Positions 9,613 through 23,580 of a DNA stretch of 64,000 bases are shown piece by piece. This DNA is from Prostheceraeus crozeri. Its lineage: Eukaryota > Platyhelminthes > Polycladida > Euryleptidae. The translations under genes and the position numbers were made by a program. How positions within the stretch are numbered: position 1 is the stretch's first letter; each line of letters begins with the position of its first letter. The notes beneath the pieces were generated by a model. That model did no database searches and had not been told where the DNA came from. It was given only the letters and a program-made list of their open reading frames with translations. The stretch lies in the NCBI GenBank assembly GCA_907163375.1, contig CAJQUW010008964.1, positions 772,501 through 836,500 on the forward strand. The letters run 5' to 3'.

Positions 9613-12600
9613 CATTTAATCAATTTTTCAAATTTAAGGTAGAAGCCATAGTGACCACCGCTGCGCAATTTTGCTTAGGTGCCCTAATTGCGCTACTTTG
9701 TAGCCTTAACCGCGTTTTCTGCGCTGGTTTTCGCCCTGAACGAATTTGTCCTTCTTTAACAAGATCTTCTTTTTTAAAGATTATAATCAAAATTAGACAA
9801 ACTTCTTTTCATTAGTCGGTATTTCATATTTTAGTTTTCCAATATATGTGTCGAATGGAGTAGGCAGGCTTCATTTCTTATGAATTCTGCCTCTAGGTGC
9901 CTTCGCCATCAGAACGAAATCCAAGGAATTAGAAATGCACCAAAGCTAGTCTCCAATCCGCTAATTTCTTTATATATAAAGATATTTATATATACGGTAA
10001 GTATATTTCTTAATACAAGGACACAACAACGTCATGAATCAACAAATAATAAGAAAACACGAAGGTTATCATTAGGGAACTCTAGGTGGAAAAGTTCCTA
10101 AAATTGATAGAGCACATTTAGTGTTAACTTTTCACTCGTTTCGATAAGCATTATGAATGAATGAAATTATGAGGAATATGAAAAATCAACAAGTGCGTAA
10201 CCGATAAGAGAACTTTTAATGAACATTATGTAGATTTGCCAGTCTTTTGCAATGGACAAATTCTCTTACACCATCCTTAACAATGATCTCATACATATTT
10301 ACCATCATTCGTATTACCAAAGATGGTCAGACATCCTATCTTGGTTTAATGTCTTTATTGATTGTCAATGTCATTGAAGTTCGCACAGCGGACAATAAGT
10401 TTACCTCACTCCACTGAATGTATGTAATTATTAATAGAAAAATTAGAAAAAGAAAAAGAACATAATAAAACGAAGAAAGGCAAGATTATGTTCGTTTAAT
10501 ACCGATTTGAATACATGTCAAAGAGACGGTATAGAAATCAGAGATCCAATGTCCAGCCGCATGATAGTCCTATTTGTAGATCGTTATCGTAGTCGATTTT
10601 TTTTTTAATTTCCCGCTATTTAGGCACTCAAGACGTCTACGTTCTTCTACGTATATTTACATCAAGACCATGGCTACATTGGTTTCTCACTTCAGCCCTA
10701 CCATTGTTATTACTGAGCCGTTGGATCTGACCAACGCCATTTTTAACGATCGAAGTGACTCCATGCCTACTATCCCAACGTCTTGAGAGTTTCAAATACA
10801 TTGAACCATAACAAGATCCACGTCGCTTTGACGAACTCATCACGAGTGTCGGTTGATGTTTGTCATATGCTCAACGATTTTTTGTTGCTATATCCTAGAA
10901 ATTGACTCAAGTAAGATATTTGTTTGTCTTCGCCAAACACATTTCAATCAATTCTATACACCATGTTTCAGCACTACGTTCAATAGATATATTCCTTTGC
11001 TGCTTTGAAATACAAGAGGAATATCATAAATGGCATATACGAGAATATTCCTAGGAATTTGCTTTTCTTGTGATGAGTGTTACCAATTTCTGCATTGCCT
11101 CACAACTTGCAGAGCGTTATATTGACAAAGTGCAATCAACAATAATTAGAGGGAAACCAAAGGATGCAGCATTGTATAGAAAAAGAAGGATAACCGACGT
11201 TATTCAGTTGCTTTAGAAGAGCTATAGATAGCTTCTAAAATGTTCGGTGTTCAGCAACTGATAGAGACAGTCCAAATATTTGCCCTGTCAATAATTGTTT
11301 GATGAATCGCGGATTTTTTCGGTTTCGCACCGCTAGAGCATTAATAAAATAACGCCTGGTGAACGCATGTTGAATTCACAGCTATATTGATACTATATAT
11401 GATACTACCGCGCGCACGAAAGTACCGGTCCTTTTATACATGAACGTTGACCCGGTCCCGTTCATTATTCCCGCCGTTAACGCAAATAGAAATCGACGTT
11501 GCCTTAACTTGAAAACTTCCTTCTTGTTTTGTATTTTGAAATTGAATTTTGATGGATATTGTGTATGTATTGAAACCAGATTTGTATTGCATGCTTTTCA
11601 ATCGATGATAATAAACCACTACTGCTGCTATATTGATTAGGAATTTAAATCCCAAATAAAGACAGCGCGCTGTGAAGAAAAACAGCAGACATCGATATTT
11701 GTTGGTAGGAGTGATAGTTAATTAGTTGACATGTAGTTGACGAATCAGTGAGTAAAATACTCGTAGAATTTCTATAAATTTTCTACTTTCACATTTTTCT
11801 CACATTTCATCACGACTTCGAAATGTGGAAACTTGTAGCGTTTGACTAGCTTCGTTTTCATCAGCTGTTTGGAGTGATTGTCTGTCCTTATTGGCTTGTG
11901 GTGAATCTGGTTGGAAAGAGTCATTTTATGATGTCGTGTTGCTTAGCCATCGCTATCTGAAAACCAATTCTGGATCTACCAAATCTGAAGAGAGCCGTTC
12001 ATGGTCAAACTGTATGAACCGAAGTTAAACCAGCCTACACCAATGTTTCTGCAGCGTGTGGATTAAATACACATAGCCACTGAATTTATGGAATAAGATT
12101 CGTTTTGCTCTTCAAATACAGTTGCGGCCTGCAATAAAGTTTTTAAATTCGGTGTACCCCTAATGCAAACATTAATTCCAGACTTTCCTCCATGCATTCT
12201 TCCAGACACATAACTATTGTAACCAAAAGCTAATCACGTATTAAGTAAAATTGAAGGTTTATTTAATATTTTTTTTCAAGTCATCACTGTTGATCTCTTT
12301 TTTGTTTACTTCGTCTCATCCGTCCTGCATGGCATGATTTTGTTTAATTCATTTAATAGGCGGCTCATCTAAATAATAAACTTACCACTTTGTTAGAGAT
12401 TCTCTCAAGTTAACGTGCAAGATAATATGTGAACTTGTGCGGGTGGTTGCATTCAGCAAGAACGCTTATCGATTGAGAAGCTCTGAAGCTGAAGTGAACA
12501 GACAGATGAATTTGAAACGAAACAGGTACATGTAAAGCTATACTAGGATTATGTATTATAAAGAAATATTCATAAAAAGAATGAATATATTTTCATGAAA

Positions 12601-14098
12601 ACAAATTGTTAATCAGAAATAGATTCTCATGGATTGATTTGACCGCATTTAGAGGACACAATTGCGGTAGGAGGTAAAATATGGGATTTGATTTCTCGTA
12701 ACTTATCAACAGCTGGTTCCCTGAGGTCTAAATCCACAGATTGTGACTTCGCTCTTGAAATTCTCGGGGATCTGGATATTGATTTCATTACAGGCTGTTA
12801 CATTAAACTGAATATCATGTTTCAAATTACTCACTTACGGCTCCATATTAGTGTCAGTTATTTCAACCCGTCTCTGAAACGTAAGAGAAAGACCCAATTA
12901 TACATGACAACACCAACGTGAATAATGTTCGATCTGCCTATATAATGGTGCTAAAAGTAAATTCATTATACGTGCATTTTTTCCATGATATCAGCAATGC
13001 TACACCAGAATACTTTCTACGAAGTATTTTTCAGAAAATATCGAATAAACTTTTTCCTGCCAATCATATATTCATAGTATTCAGTTTTAAGTAATTAATC
13101 ATTACTCTATGCAAAAGATTTATGAAAGGATTTTGATTCAAAATACTTTTTGATAAAAGAAGTAAAAGTCAGGCATTCACACCAAGTCATGAGGTGTATT
13201 TATGCATGAAGCATCTAAATTATAGTATCTAATGATGAATTGTGGATGACACATCACTTCAACGATGTTATGGATAGTGCCGAGCACTCAAGACTGGATT
13301 CAGTTTTCATCTTTGAAGCCAACAAATGCGTACAGGCCGAAAGTCATCATAGGTACCGACTTGAGAAATTAAATTTCTTTTTTTATTGTGTTCAATCCGT
13401 GCTAATCTATTTCTGATTAAAAAATATTTCCGTATACATAATCCTAGTATTGCTTTATAGACATGCTTCGTTCCAAATTCATATGTCTGTTTACTGTGCG
13501 CTCGCTTGATAGAAGCTCATAAATTCTTAAAAGCACTTTTACCATCTATAAAATTGCGCAAAATCATCTATTTAAGGTAGTAAATCGGGTTCGTTTGATT
13601 GTCATTTCATTGACGTAGATGGACACTTAAAGTAACAAAAGAGTAGTACAACACATTTGCGCCAATAGAAAAACCTTCGTTCGGAGTTTTGTATATCCGG
13701 TTTTCCTAGGCTCAGGTGTATTAGATTCATATTCCGCTAGCTTTCACACACCTTTGTCACATTATGTAGAAAACTAAATGTCAATGCATGTACAGGACTG
13801 AAATGATCACAAGTCAATGTGAATGTGTTTGTAATTCAACGAACTTCACGCTTAACACTGCAAACAAAGAAAGTAGTAAGATGGAGGCTCCTTAAGAACA
13901 CTAAGCTCAACAATTGAAATTAAACGATGCCGGTAAATCCTTCTTCTTTGAACACATCGGTGTGCGGTAATCTGTCAAGACGATCAATCGGTTCCAAATA
14001 TCTCCTAATTGATTGTTATCTCCGATCACTTTGTCTTTATTGCATAGATATAAATCGCTTCCTTGATCTTCCTTCGCTTCCCGTTCCTTTTTGCCATT

Positions 14099-14222
14099 CC
14101 AAGATCAAAATCTGACTGATGTTGGTTGGTATTAACGTTCCTATACTTCTGATTTTTAGACCAAGATCAAAATTTGACTGATGTTGGTTGGCATCAACGT
14201 TCTTATACTTCTGATTTTTAGA
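14099..14222. repeat. Tandem duplication, about 62 bp twice
   Basis: CCAAGATCAAAATCTGACTG and the following ~40 bases are repeated immediately with a few substitutions (second copy from 14161). No function is apparent. Confidence 0.85.
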
Positions 14223-14967
14223 CCGATTTTCGCATCATTTCTGTGTTTGATTCGTCCTTCAACATGTCTTCCTGTTTCTCCCTTGTAAAATCATGTAGTC
14301 TTATGAATCGTCATTATCATCACTCCTTCTTTTCTTTAATCTTTATCAAGATTATTTTCTGCTGGTGATATGCTGTCACAGCATTATCGCTCGTCTGAAG
14401 ATTTCTTAGTCAAGAGCTCAATTCCATGATCTCAAAGACTCAGAAATTTCAAGATACAATGTGAGAAGTCAGTTAGAGGCGGGTACTGAGTTTGTATCTC
14501 CAATTTCAGGTAAGGTTGATACTGTCTATCCGATTTTCTTAACTCGCCATTTTGACCTTGAAAATCGCTTGTGATTTCATGAACTTGAAAACTTCACAAA
14601 TTGAATAATCATAATAGAAGTTGTCAGCAAGCAATAATTTTCATGACCACATGATACAATAAGGCATTTGAGACCTCGCTCCTGGGGCAGGGAATTCATC
14701 GATTGCTCTACCAAATAAGAAGAGATACATGTGTTTACGGGTGAGAGATACATAAGCTAAGTATTAAGGCCTGTTCTGAATGATGACGCATTATACGCAA
14801 TCTTAAAAGAAATCATATAGGTCCAAAATTGGGAGGGAACCGTTCATGATTCCTCTGTTCATACTTCAACATTTAAAGTTACAAAACTTTAATTCAAAAC
14901 ATTCTATTTATGTGGAATCAATTTGACATGCTATTGTGCGACCATTGCACACCCTCTGTTTAGTTTG

Positions 14968-15080
14968 TGCAAGGCTGTGGATTCGGTAGATTTTTTAGAC
15001 CGAGTCCGAGTCCGGCCAAAAATCTCCGAGTACGAGTACAAATCCAAGTTTGGATATACCCGGTAGGCCTACTTACAGAA
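14968..15080. mobile_element. Possible hAT-family terminus
   Basis: CAAGGCTGTGGATTCGGTAG followed by repeated CCGAGTCCGAGTCC and GAGTACGAGTAC resembles hAT termini of the CAGGGCTGTGGA type known in many animals. I did not find the other end or a duplication, so this is a fragment at best. Confidence 0.35.
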
Positions 15081-15769
15081 TTTAGGCCCCTTTCCTCAAG
15101 TATTCGTTGGTGTGATTGTGAAAGATTGTTGTCCGAATAATCAGAGGACAAATTACGAACTAAAGTGATTGCCTTGAATTTACCGTGAATTGCTTTGAAT
15201 AGGTTTCGCTTCATAAAAGAATGTTCAAATAATGTTTTGTAACCACCATCTCAATGCCACGGCTAGCATCAGCTGCCAAGAAGCTGATTTCAAAAAATGA
15301 AATCCTAGTAAACACGAAATTTCTGACAAAATGAGCAAACCAGATGCGTGTGATTGTGATTTAGTATGGGTGTGATCTGTGTATCATAATCATTGTGTAT
15401 GATAAATTGATAATCAAAGTAAGTTGATCTTCTTCATTCGTAGCACTTTTTAAGTTAATAACAGTTCTTCTGACTACTTACATTTTATCTAGTAGTACGT
15501 AAATATAAAAATAATCAATATTATGCTTGCAAACAACCCCAATACCATTCTGAAAAAGTATACTAGTGCGAACATCTTAGGTGGGTCTACATGTCAGTGC
15601 TTCGATGAAGGACTCCAGACGTCACGTTGTTATGTCACAGTCTTTTATGTAGCAATCTCTTATCTGGAGTAGCTTCATCAATCTGGCCGAGTATGAAATC
15701 TAAAAGAATGACATAGAATAGGAAAAGAGAAGTAGTTCTCACTTCAATTATCTCACTTTGTTTACACAG

Positions 15770-16160
15770 CATTGGCGCGAGACAGAGAAGAATTACTAGC
15801 CCTTCTTGATCCCAACAAACGTGCTCAATGGATAGCTTCTGAATCCAGTGTCGCTGTTCGAGCGGCCAATTCAGCTGCTCTCACTTCGCCTTCTGTCTGT
15901 TCCTGCGCCTCGTCTTTATCTTCACGACCTAACTCCTGCGACATTACTTTTACGACACCATTGCCATTCGATAGCGAGTACCAAGGTAGCGGAGCCATCG
16001 AGGTTGCCGTTTTAGGAGCGTGCAGTTGTCGGGGCAAGTCGCCGTGTCGGTGTGCCCATGCTGCAGCGAGACTGAAACGAGAGGTGGCTCGAGCTCGAGA
16101 ATTGGCCGTGGAGGCGAGACAGAGGGCTGAGGATGCATATGTTGTAGTCGATGCTTACAG
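15770..16160 (+). CDS. Internal exon of the coiled-coil gene (exon b)
   Basis: An acceptor (gtttacacag) at 15769 and a consensus donor (CAG|gtaagc) at 16160 bound a 391-nt open stretch. It encodes about 130 residues: a helical start (LARDREELLALL), a Ser-rich and Cys-containing middle including SCRGKSPCRCAH, and a long Ala/Arg/Glu helix (REVARARELAVEARQRAEDA) at the end. It starts with two bases completing a codon from exon a and ends with AG, completed by A at the start of exon c. The overall look recalls CCDC125-type coiled-coil proteins, but I am not sure of that. Confidence 0.8.
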
Positions 16161-16424
16161 GTAAGCTAGCATTGAGCATAGTGTGAAATCAACTTATTTC
16201 TGCATCGAATTGTCACAAATTTTACAATTGGAGTCGCTTTTGTGCATTTAATTAATATCGAAAGTTCACACTAACTGACTTTCAATATTCCACGATAGAT
16301 ACTTGCACTGTATTTTAGAACATGACCGTTATTTGACACCTTTGGTAGGCTGATGCATCAGTTTGTATACTTATACAGCTATCTTCATAAAATATCAAAA
16401 TTCTCTCTGAGCAGCATCAAAATG

Positions 16425-16560
16425 TCATGGCAGCCTCAGCATAGAAATTGTGTCACATGCTAAAGATGCAGTAGATCTTCGTCTCAAAGAGGCACTCATA
16501 ATCAAGACAGCCCAACCTGACCTGAACAGGCGTGACATTTTGATTTTTGAAAACATTTTT
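16425..16560 (+). pseudogene. Fragment of a retroelement C-terminus, possibly Penelope-like
   Basis: An open stretch reads SIEIVSHAKD, then DLRLKEALII and QPDLNRRDIL. The order of a KEAxxI motif and PxLNR is like the tail of GIY-YIG endonucleases in Penelope-like elements. No reverse transcriptase is nearby. It lies in an intron. Support is the motif pattern only. Confidence 0.35.
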
Positions 16561-17260
16561 ATATGGCTTTATACTCCATTTGTAAATCTTTTCTACTCAA
16601 TACTTTGAAAAGGGCTGTGACAGCCGAAATATAAGTATTAAATTAACTCATCGAGTTATCAACCAAGCAGCCTCGGCTACATAGACGAATTTGTCTTAAC
16701 TCGTTAGCTATTTTCATATATAATACGAGATAGTTCCGTGGCGAGCCACATGCTTGTAGTTACATTGCAGCTTTGCTAATCTGTAATTTTTTAAATTATT
16801 GTGTTTCCTTGTAATGATAACTTAAGTAGGCCGATTTTGAAACTCATTATCATTTTTATCATTGAATCATGAATTATTCGATAATAGCTCATGAATTGCC
16901 AAAGACCACAACTAAGTAAGAAGGAATCACACTCGAGCATTATGATGTAGCTAAAGAAACCAAAGGAAGCCAATCAAGAAAAAATATATCCTTAATTTAT
17001 CTGACAGTGCTGTGCATTGGGGTAGCTGTTAACCCCAATACACTTTGGTAGCTTTGGTAGCAGAGAAGTGAAAAGCGTTCGTAATTATGAGTCATACTGA
17101 TCCATTATCGTAGAATTGTGGAACATGACCTTCGTTTGTCCTTACTAGTAAGCTTATGTAGCTCAGGCATTTATAGTTAAACACAAGATGAACCGTTTAA
17201 AGACTTTATCTTATAAAATGTAAAAGGGTGTTCGTTTGATCTAAGCAGCATTACATAGTT

Positions 17261-17492
17261 TTTAAAAAATCAAAGAAATAAGCCTTGCTGCTGTTTTACT
17301 TAAAATTCTATTCTCTCTCCTCTTAAGCTTTCGCCACTACCGGCCTTGTCAAAAGTGCACTTTTGTCAAAAGTACAAACTGTAAAAATCAAAGTGTACAC
17401 TTTTGACAAGGCCGGTAGTAGCGAAAGCTTAAGAGGAGAGAAAATAGAATTTTAAGTAAAACAGCAGCAAGGCTTATTTCTTTGATTAAAAA
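17261..17492. repeat. Foldback element with ~105-bp arms
   Basis: The left arm (17261-17367), containing AAAGAAATAAGCCTTGCTGC, is repeated as its inverse complement at 17388-17492 with few mismatches. The spacer is about 20 bases. A non-autonomous foldback transposon or MITE is the likely origin. It lies in an intron. Confidence 0.85.
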
Positions 17493-19956
17493 AAACTTCA
17501 TCTTATGTTTACATGCACAGTTAGTTCAGTAAAATGATTTGTTTCACTCTGCATAATTTGGTTTGTGACTTTAATTAGACTATTACTTAAATGATCAAAG
17601 ACTGCTACATTATCGCTTTTCTTGAGTTTCAAATTCATATTTTTGAAAATTTAATTGTAGGTTATCCTACGAATGCAATAATACATCAAGCATATTCATG
17701 AACTGAATTCTATTTTGTTGTCTCAAACTAAGAAATTGCAAAAATTGGTTATCACAGCTGAACGCAACGACTAAGTAAACAAACTTTGAAAGCTTCAAAT
17801 AGAAATCGATCCGTCGCCCTTTGAGGTAGTTATACGCAAGGTAGTAGTCATAAAGATATTACAAGGTTTATGCGTTAGAGCTAACTTTCATTTGTTATTT
17901 GATGTGTTGATGATCTAATATGTTAATACTCGTACATTGACAATCGCAAACAAGAATCGATGTCGATAGTTTTCAATATTTTCGGCTCAGACACTTTTCT
18001 CAAGTGATGCTGTATATAATAATTATCTGGTAGGCGGATTATAATATCTGATTGGAAGTGTATTTATGGCTAGAATGTGTATACTATCCTAATAAGTGCT
18101 TTTGAACTCCTTATTAACACCTACATATGACTTCGGAATGCATTCGCCAAATTTGAAAACGTCGATCTCGATCAATCGATCAGACATCGGTTGGAAAGTC
18201 AGACATCGGTCACTGAAAGTGATTAAAAATTAGACCTGCCATCAACATCCATCATGCTGCCAATTTTAATCAGTTACATTGATCAAACTGAATGCGAAAC
18301 GCTTGTGACCCTTATACATCAAATTTATTACCGTATATTCTTGGTTGAAGACTTGTGCTTTTTTTGATTTCTTACAATAAAATGGAAAATGTCGTCATGC
18401 CACGTGTGACAAATAATAGTTCAATTCGAGGCGAAGTTCTATCCACGCACATTGACATTCTTCGTGTAGGAGTTTTGATTGGAGGATTTATCCAAATAAA
18501 TGCATCTATAATGCATGATCAAGGTATGTTTGCCATAAAAGTTTACTTAAATAATGTGTTGTGCTGCTTATGTACTTGGTACACATATATGGATCTACTC
18601 AGTGCAGCGGTATAACTTTGACATTTTTGCTTGCTAATGTAGCTTTCCATGACAGAAACTTCTTCCCAGTTCAGCTAGCGTTTGCACGACTGTCATAACA
18701 TGCTGACAGAAAGCGACAAAGTAAAAAAGTACATTGGAGTTTCAGAAATGTTCGTTTGAAATAACACTTGCCCCTTGATGCAAATAAGTAAGTCAATTCA
18801 AAAATGAAAATAGGTCTCTTTACCAATATTGTGCAGTTGCTTTTCCAGATTTTTCGAATTTCTTCTCCTTCATAATATGCTTCTGCAATCACTCTTTGAA
18901 ACCACTGCCGAACCCTTTTGCCATTAGTACTCTGTTGATGAAGATGCCAGCTATCTCATTTCATATTTATTTATTTATATTTCTTGTCGTCATTGGAACT
19001 GGCAGATTCGAAATGTCAATTGTTCATTTTGTTTAAGTGAGCTATTCATATCATAAGAATAACATTTTTCTTAATTAGTGAGATAATTTTCTTATATATT
19101 CTTTTTAGAAGTTAGCGCGCTAGGGCAGTGAAGTTAGAGTGTGAAGTCAAGTTTTGACGGGTTTTTTTACTTGTTTTGATATCCTGAAGGTCGTACAAGG
19201 ATAGCAAGAAACTCAAGGACTTTAAGCAAAATTAATGGCGTTGTATGAATTAAGTCAAAGACAATGCTGATCAATGCAAATTATAGTGTCAGGAACTTTG
19301 TAGTGACACCCACTCTGGGCTTTTTTTTCACGAAATCAGTCCATCACAAATTTTTCAAATATATGCAGTCACGCCTCAGTTTTTGGTGAGATGTAATAGG
19401 TCTCCCTGCTTCCTAGTAACTTCCGTCATTTTTTGGTAGGAAGATGTTGGCAAACAAGTTCTTCGGTTTCGGACAGAAAGCCAATAAAAACGATCATTAG
19501 GCCCTTTTCAAACCATTAAGGGTGACATTTGGCTCCTGCGGAGCATTGATGTAAGCCTAATGATGGACCTTTACAAAGCAATTGATGTAATCCGTATGAT
19601 GGTCCTCAGCGAGCCACTTAATGTCATGATTAGATGATGCTCCACTTCAAGATATTGAATATAATCATGGCGCCCTTCAACACATCATGTGTGATAATGA
19701 ACCCTTTCCTCAATATTATCCGGATATCTTTCACCTCACATTCCCATCACTGATGAAATGGAGCAATCTACGCCATACATCCAATATAATATCAAAATAT
19801 TCGACTGTATCCTGAAATAATGAGCAGCTTTTACAATGTCAAATAAAGTTTCCAAGGATACTGAACAGAGCAAATTTATTATCATTATTCCCTCCAAGAT
19901 GTATGAATATCTTATAACGTACTTTCCTCTCTCATGGCAGTAAACTTTCATTGTAG

Positions 19957-20503
19957 AAACGCATTTGAAGAACAGTTGAGTCGGAACAGAGGATTGACGA
20001 TGCGGATGGGTGAGCTGGCCACAAGTTCGTCGTCCGTTCCTCGAAGTTCTCGAATTAAAGCTCTCATGTCTTGGGTCAGTCGTCAATTGGCCGATCTTGG
20101 TCTCTCGAGTGAGGCAGGAGATCGGCTAGGACGTGAAGATGTCAAACAACGACGGAGAAGAACCTCTGGCAGACCTTGTCATCATTTCTCAATGCGCCGA
20201 GCTTCCACTGTGGAAGATCTAGGCTTAGCCTCAACATGCAGTGGAGGAAAGAAGATGAGCGCGTCCTCGTGGAGCATCAGTGAGAGTGTTGTCAGCGTCG
20301 GAATGCTGAGTCCAGAAGAGGAGGAGGACGTAGGCATTGTGGAAGATGAGGAGGAGGGAGAGTACAGAGGTCCTAATGAGGATCTTTGCAGTCACGACGA
20401 AGAGAGAGAAGAAAGGAAAGGAGGATACGGTCGTTCAGCAGCTGAGTATAACCGTATTGAAGATTTGAGTGAAGAAGATCTGATGCGACTTCTACTGGAG
20501 AAG
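19957..20503 (+). CDS. Internal exon of the coiled-coil gene (exon c)
   Basis: Acceptor (tttcattgtag) and donor (GAG AAG|gtgagc) bound 547 nt. The first base completes the codon left by exon b, giving an unbroken helix into NAFEEQLSRNRGL. The 182 further codons include a Ser/Arg-rich region, a basic patch (KQRRRRTSGR), an acidic tract (SPEEEEDVGIVEDEEEGE) and a helical end (LSEEDLMRLLLEK). It ends on a codon boundary. No enzymatic domain is visible; a scaffold or adaptor protein is the modest inference. Confidence 0.8.
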
Positions 20504-21391
20504 GTGAGCATATCACTTTCTGAAGTGTAAAAGTGATCGGCAAAGATTTATTTCGTATGTTCAATGTTCGGTTGCGATATTTTGAAGGTGACACTTATAG
20601 GTATCAATGAAGATGCAATGAATGTTTTAATGATTTTTAAAAGAATCTCTTAGAAAATAGTTTTTGTTATGAAGTTAACAGTCAAAGATGCTGTTCAAGT
20701 GACACGATGTGAGCAGATCATCATTTTGGAAGTAGATCTGCATGAATAATGTAAATGTACATTATTCACTGAGATTGTTTAAAAACATCACACAGACTAC
20801 GTATATTTCCTGATTTTCGAGTCAGAATATCACACAGTTCCAGTATAGACTGGCAATTGATTATTGTACATTGTATGCTATTTATTTTCGTTTTTTATAC
20901 TCCGTTTAATTGATTTTTCCTTTCTATGCTTGGTTAGATTGAAGGCATACTGTAAACCGGGAAATTTCGCCAATTTCGTGTAATATGTTCAATTTGCAAA
21001 AACATGAGTTAGTGAAAATTTTTCTTATTCTTAGTGAAATAATTTCATTTATTCACCATGAAGAATTAATTATTCAATTAATTTCTTATAGTAGTTTCTT
21101 TAAAGCCTCTTAATTATGTATTCATCAATCATTAGCAGTATGAAGACAAAATAAAACATTGCAAAACAGGCAACAAACATTGAAGATCGCAGACAACAAA
21201 TAAATTAAACACCATACATGTGAGCTTGTTTTCAACAAACGTGGTTGATTACTGGCTGCGCTTTCAGCATGAGCAAAGTCTGATCCATCCAAATGACATG
21301 CTGTGACTCAGACAGACAAGTTCCATGTTATTGTTGTAAATAATTTAGCTGCTGAAGTATTACATTCGTTATTTTTCCGATATGTTGTAAT
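20504..21391 (+). other. Intron, nothing recognised
   Basis: AT-rich sequence following the donor of exon c with no repeat structure or reading frame that I can interpret. Confidence 0.5.
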
Positions 21392-22129
21392 CAGGGGAGT
21401 GGAAGCGGAAGCGATGGAAGTGATCGTTTTCATTGGAAGCGGAAGCGGATGCCGGACGATCGCTTCCGCTTCCGAAAGTATCATGATACTAATGACTGAC
21501 GCAATTTGCGTGTCAGGGCGAGGCCAGGCACTTCTGACTTTTGACCTTAAGTCCTGATATGAGTTAAGCAATAGTTGTCATATTTAGTGGTTGCCCTATT
21601 ACGCCTAATTACAAATTGCATCAGTATTATTAAATGTACTTACTTCGAATTTTCTCATTATGATGAAAACGAAGGTTTATAATCTCAGAATGCTGGAATT
21701 CGAAATCGAAAAGCCTCAGTATCATCTTATCAATGACAACTTCGCACAATGCGGATTGGTGTGTCTTGAGGCAATTTCATTGTAGCATTCTCAAACACTC
21801 TCTTAGTCGTTTACTATTTTTTCACTACACACGTGTTGGGAAAATATGACGTTTTTATTTCACAGTTTCCTAAAGGTCAAAATTTTCAGGAAATTTGAAA
21901 AACATTTTACTTTTTGGCAAGTCAAAATACAAGTCAGTTAGGGTTTACGACAGAAAATTCGTGGAGACTGCGAAGTGTTAACGTCAGAAACTATAACTCG
22001 CTAAAAAATGGAAAATGAAAAAAATGAGGCTCGAAATAGGGAAGTGTGTAGCCCAATAGTTGGAAGCGGAAGTGGAGGCAGTTGAGTCGAAGCGTAAGCG
22101 AATAAAACTCAATCGCTTCCGCAGCCCTG
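21392..22129. mobile_element. Non-autonomous hAT element
   Basis: The left end CAGGGGAGTGGAAGCGGAAG and right end TCGCTTCCGCAGCCCTG are inverted relatives with multiple GGAAGCG motifs inside. Flanking octamers GTTGTAAT (21384-21391) and GTTCTGAT (22130-22137) agree at 6 of 8 positions, as for an old hAT duplication. No transposase is encoded. Confidence 0.7.
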
Positions 22130-23113
22130 GTTCTGATTTTCGTAGAGAGTGTATTATTATTCTGACGGTTGAACAAATTCGCGAAAATTCCCTGTTCTAC
22201 AATATGGCAGTAATGAAGACAACACACAAACATATTCAAATGAAAAGTGACTTTTTAATCTATAAATATTTACATGCATTCTTTTTCGCCGTCTCAATGG
22301 CCATTGATCGGTTCAGTTTGTAATAAAAAAAGACAAGACCAATTTCTTAGTTCGTCTCGGAAGACTTCAGACGCAATCATGTGTTCTGCGAAATATCGTC
22401 AGACGTAGTACAGTATATGGACCTGTAATGCACAACCACCCTGACGTGATGATAGACTGCCACTTCCAATATTTTGGCAGTATAAGTAGTAAGTACCAAG
22501 ACATTTGTTTGTTTAAGGCCTGTCTGATTTGATTGTTATTTGCAACTAATTATTCACTGCATTCCATACTCGCTGTAGCAGGACAGAAGGTGTTTGGAGA
22601 GCGAAGTTGACTTTGACTTTTTTATCATCAACAAGTGCTTAAAATGAATCATTAAGTACCTGTTATGCTGATTAAGCACGATTTGTACTCGTTTTGTACA
22701 TCTTGTATTCTTCAGGTAAATGTCTTGAATGTAAAACGTGCTATGGATGCAGTACACCATAAAGTTTTGAGCTCTATTACTAGTTTGGGGGTAATTATTA
22801 ATAATACTTAATTAATTGAATATTGATATCAGTAAAATATGTATTTCATATCATATTGAGTTTCAATCATAATAAAAATTTATTAAAAAGGACAGATGTA
22901 AATGCTTTCATAATACTACATTGCATATTTAGCAAAGCACTAAAATAATTCAGAGTTTAAAAGATGAATCATTCACTTAAATACAGGCTTTATTCAAGCG
23001 CTATTTAATTATTCTAGACGCGGAGATGTTGAGAAATAGATCGCTACCCTAGAGTACATGTAGGGGTTGAAAGATAAACCGCCATAGCGGTCTACTGCAG
23101 ACTTCACGATATA

Positions 23114-23580
23114 TTGATATTGATCATGACCTACGGCTCAGAGACATGGAATATAAGATCTGCGGAAGAGGGTGTCCTCCGAAGAACAGAGCGAGCCATG
23201 ATAAGAAAAATGTGCGGAGTAAAACTTGCTGACAGAAAGAGCACTGACGAATTAATGAAGCATTTGGGTTTGACGGAGACGGTTGTTGAGGTGGTGAAAA
23301 GGAGTAGCTTAAGATGGATGGGTCACATCCTGAGAAGAGATGATACACATCCACTTAAGAAAGCATGGACCTTTGAGAAGGAGGGAAGACAAGAAAGAGG
23401 AAGACCAACCACGTGGAAGAGCATGGCGCTGAGGGAGTGCAAAAGAGCTGGTCTGAAAGCAGAAGATGCAAGTGATCGAGCGAGATGGAGGAATGGCGTG
23501 TCAGCGTGGTGCGAACGTCAGTAACCCCTCGCAAGAGGGAAAAATGCTGACGAAAATAAATGATGATGATGATGATGATG
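23114..23580 (+). pseudogene. 5'-truncated LINE: end of the ORF plus (GAT)n tail
   Basis: An open frame of about 136 codons contains TYGSETW, LRRTERAMIRKMCGV, SLRWMGHILRR and RGRPTTW and a final Trp-rich segment, the usual C-terminal part of a LINE reverse-transcriptase ORF downstream of the catalytic domain. After its stop at 23522-23524 come about 40 bases and a (GAT)n microsatellite, the expected 3' tail. Everything upstream of TYGSETW is missing, as in 5'-truncated insertions. It lies in the intron between exons c and d. Confidence 0.85.

Larger units (their letters stand above)
9613..15769 (+). other. Intron sequence, no gene recognised
   Basis: By exon phases this belongs to the 9.2 kb intron between 6558 and 15770. 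Apart from a 62-bp tandem duplication at 14099-14222 and a possible hAT end at 14968, nothing is recognisable. Confidence 0.45.
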
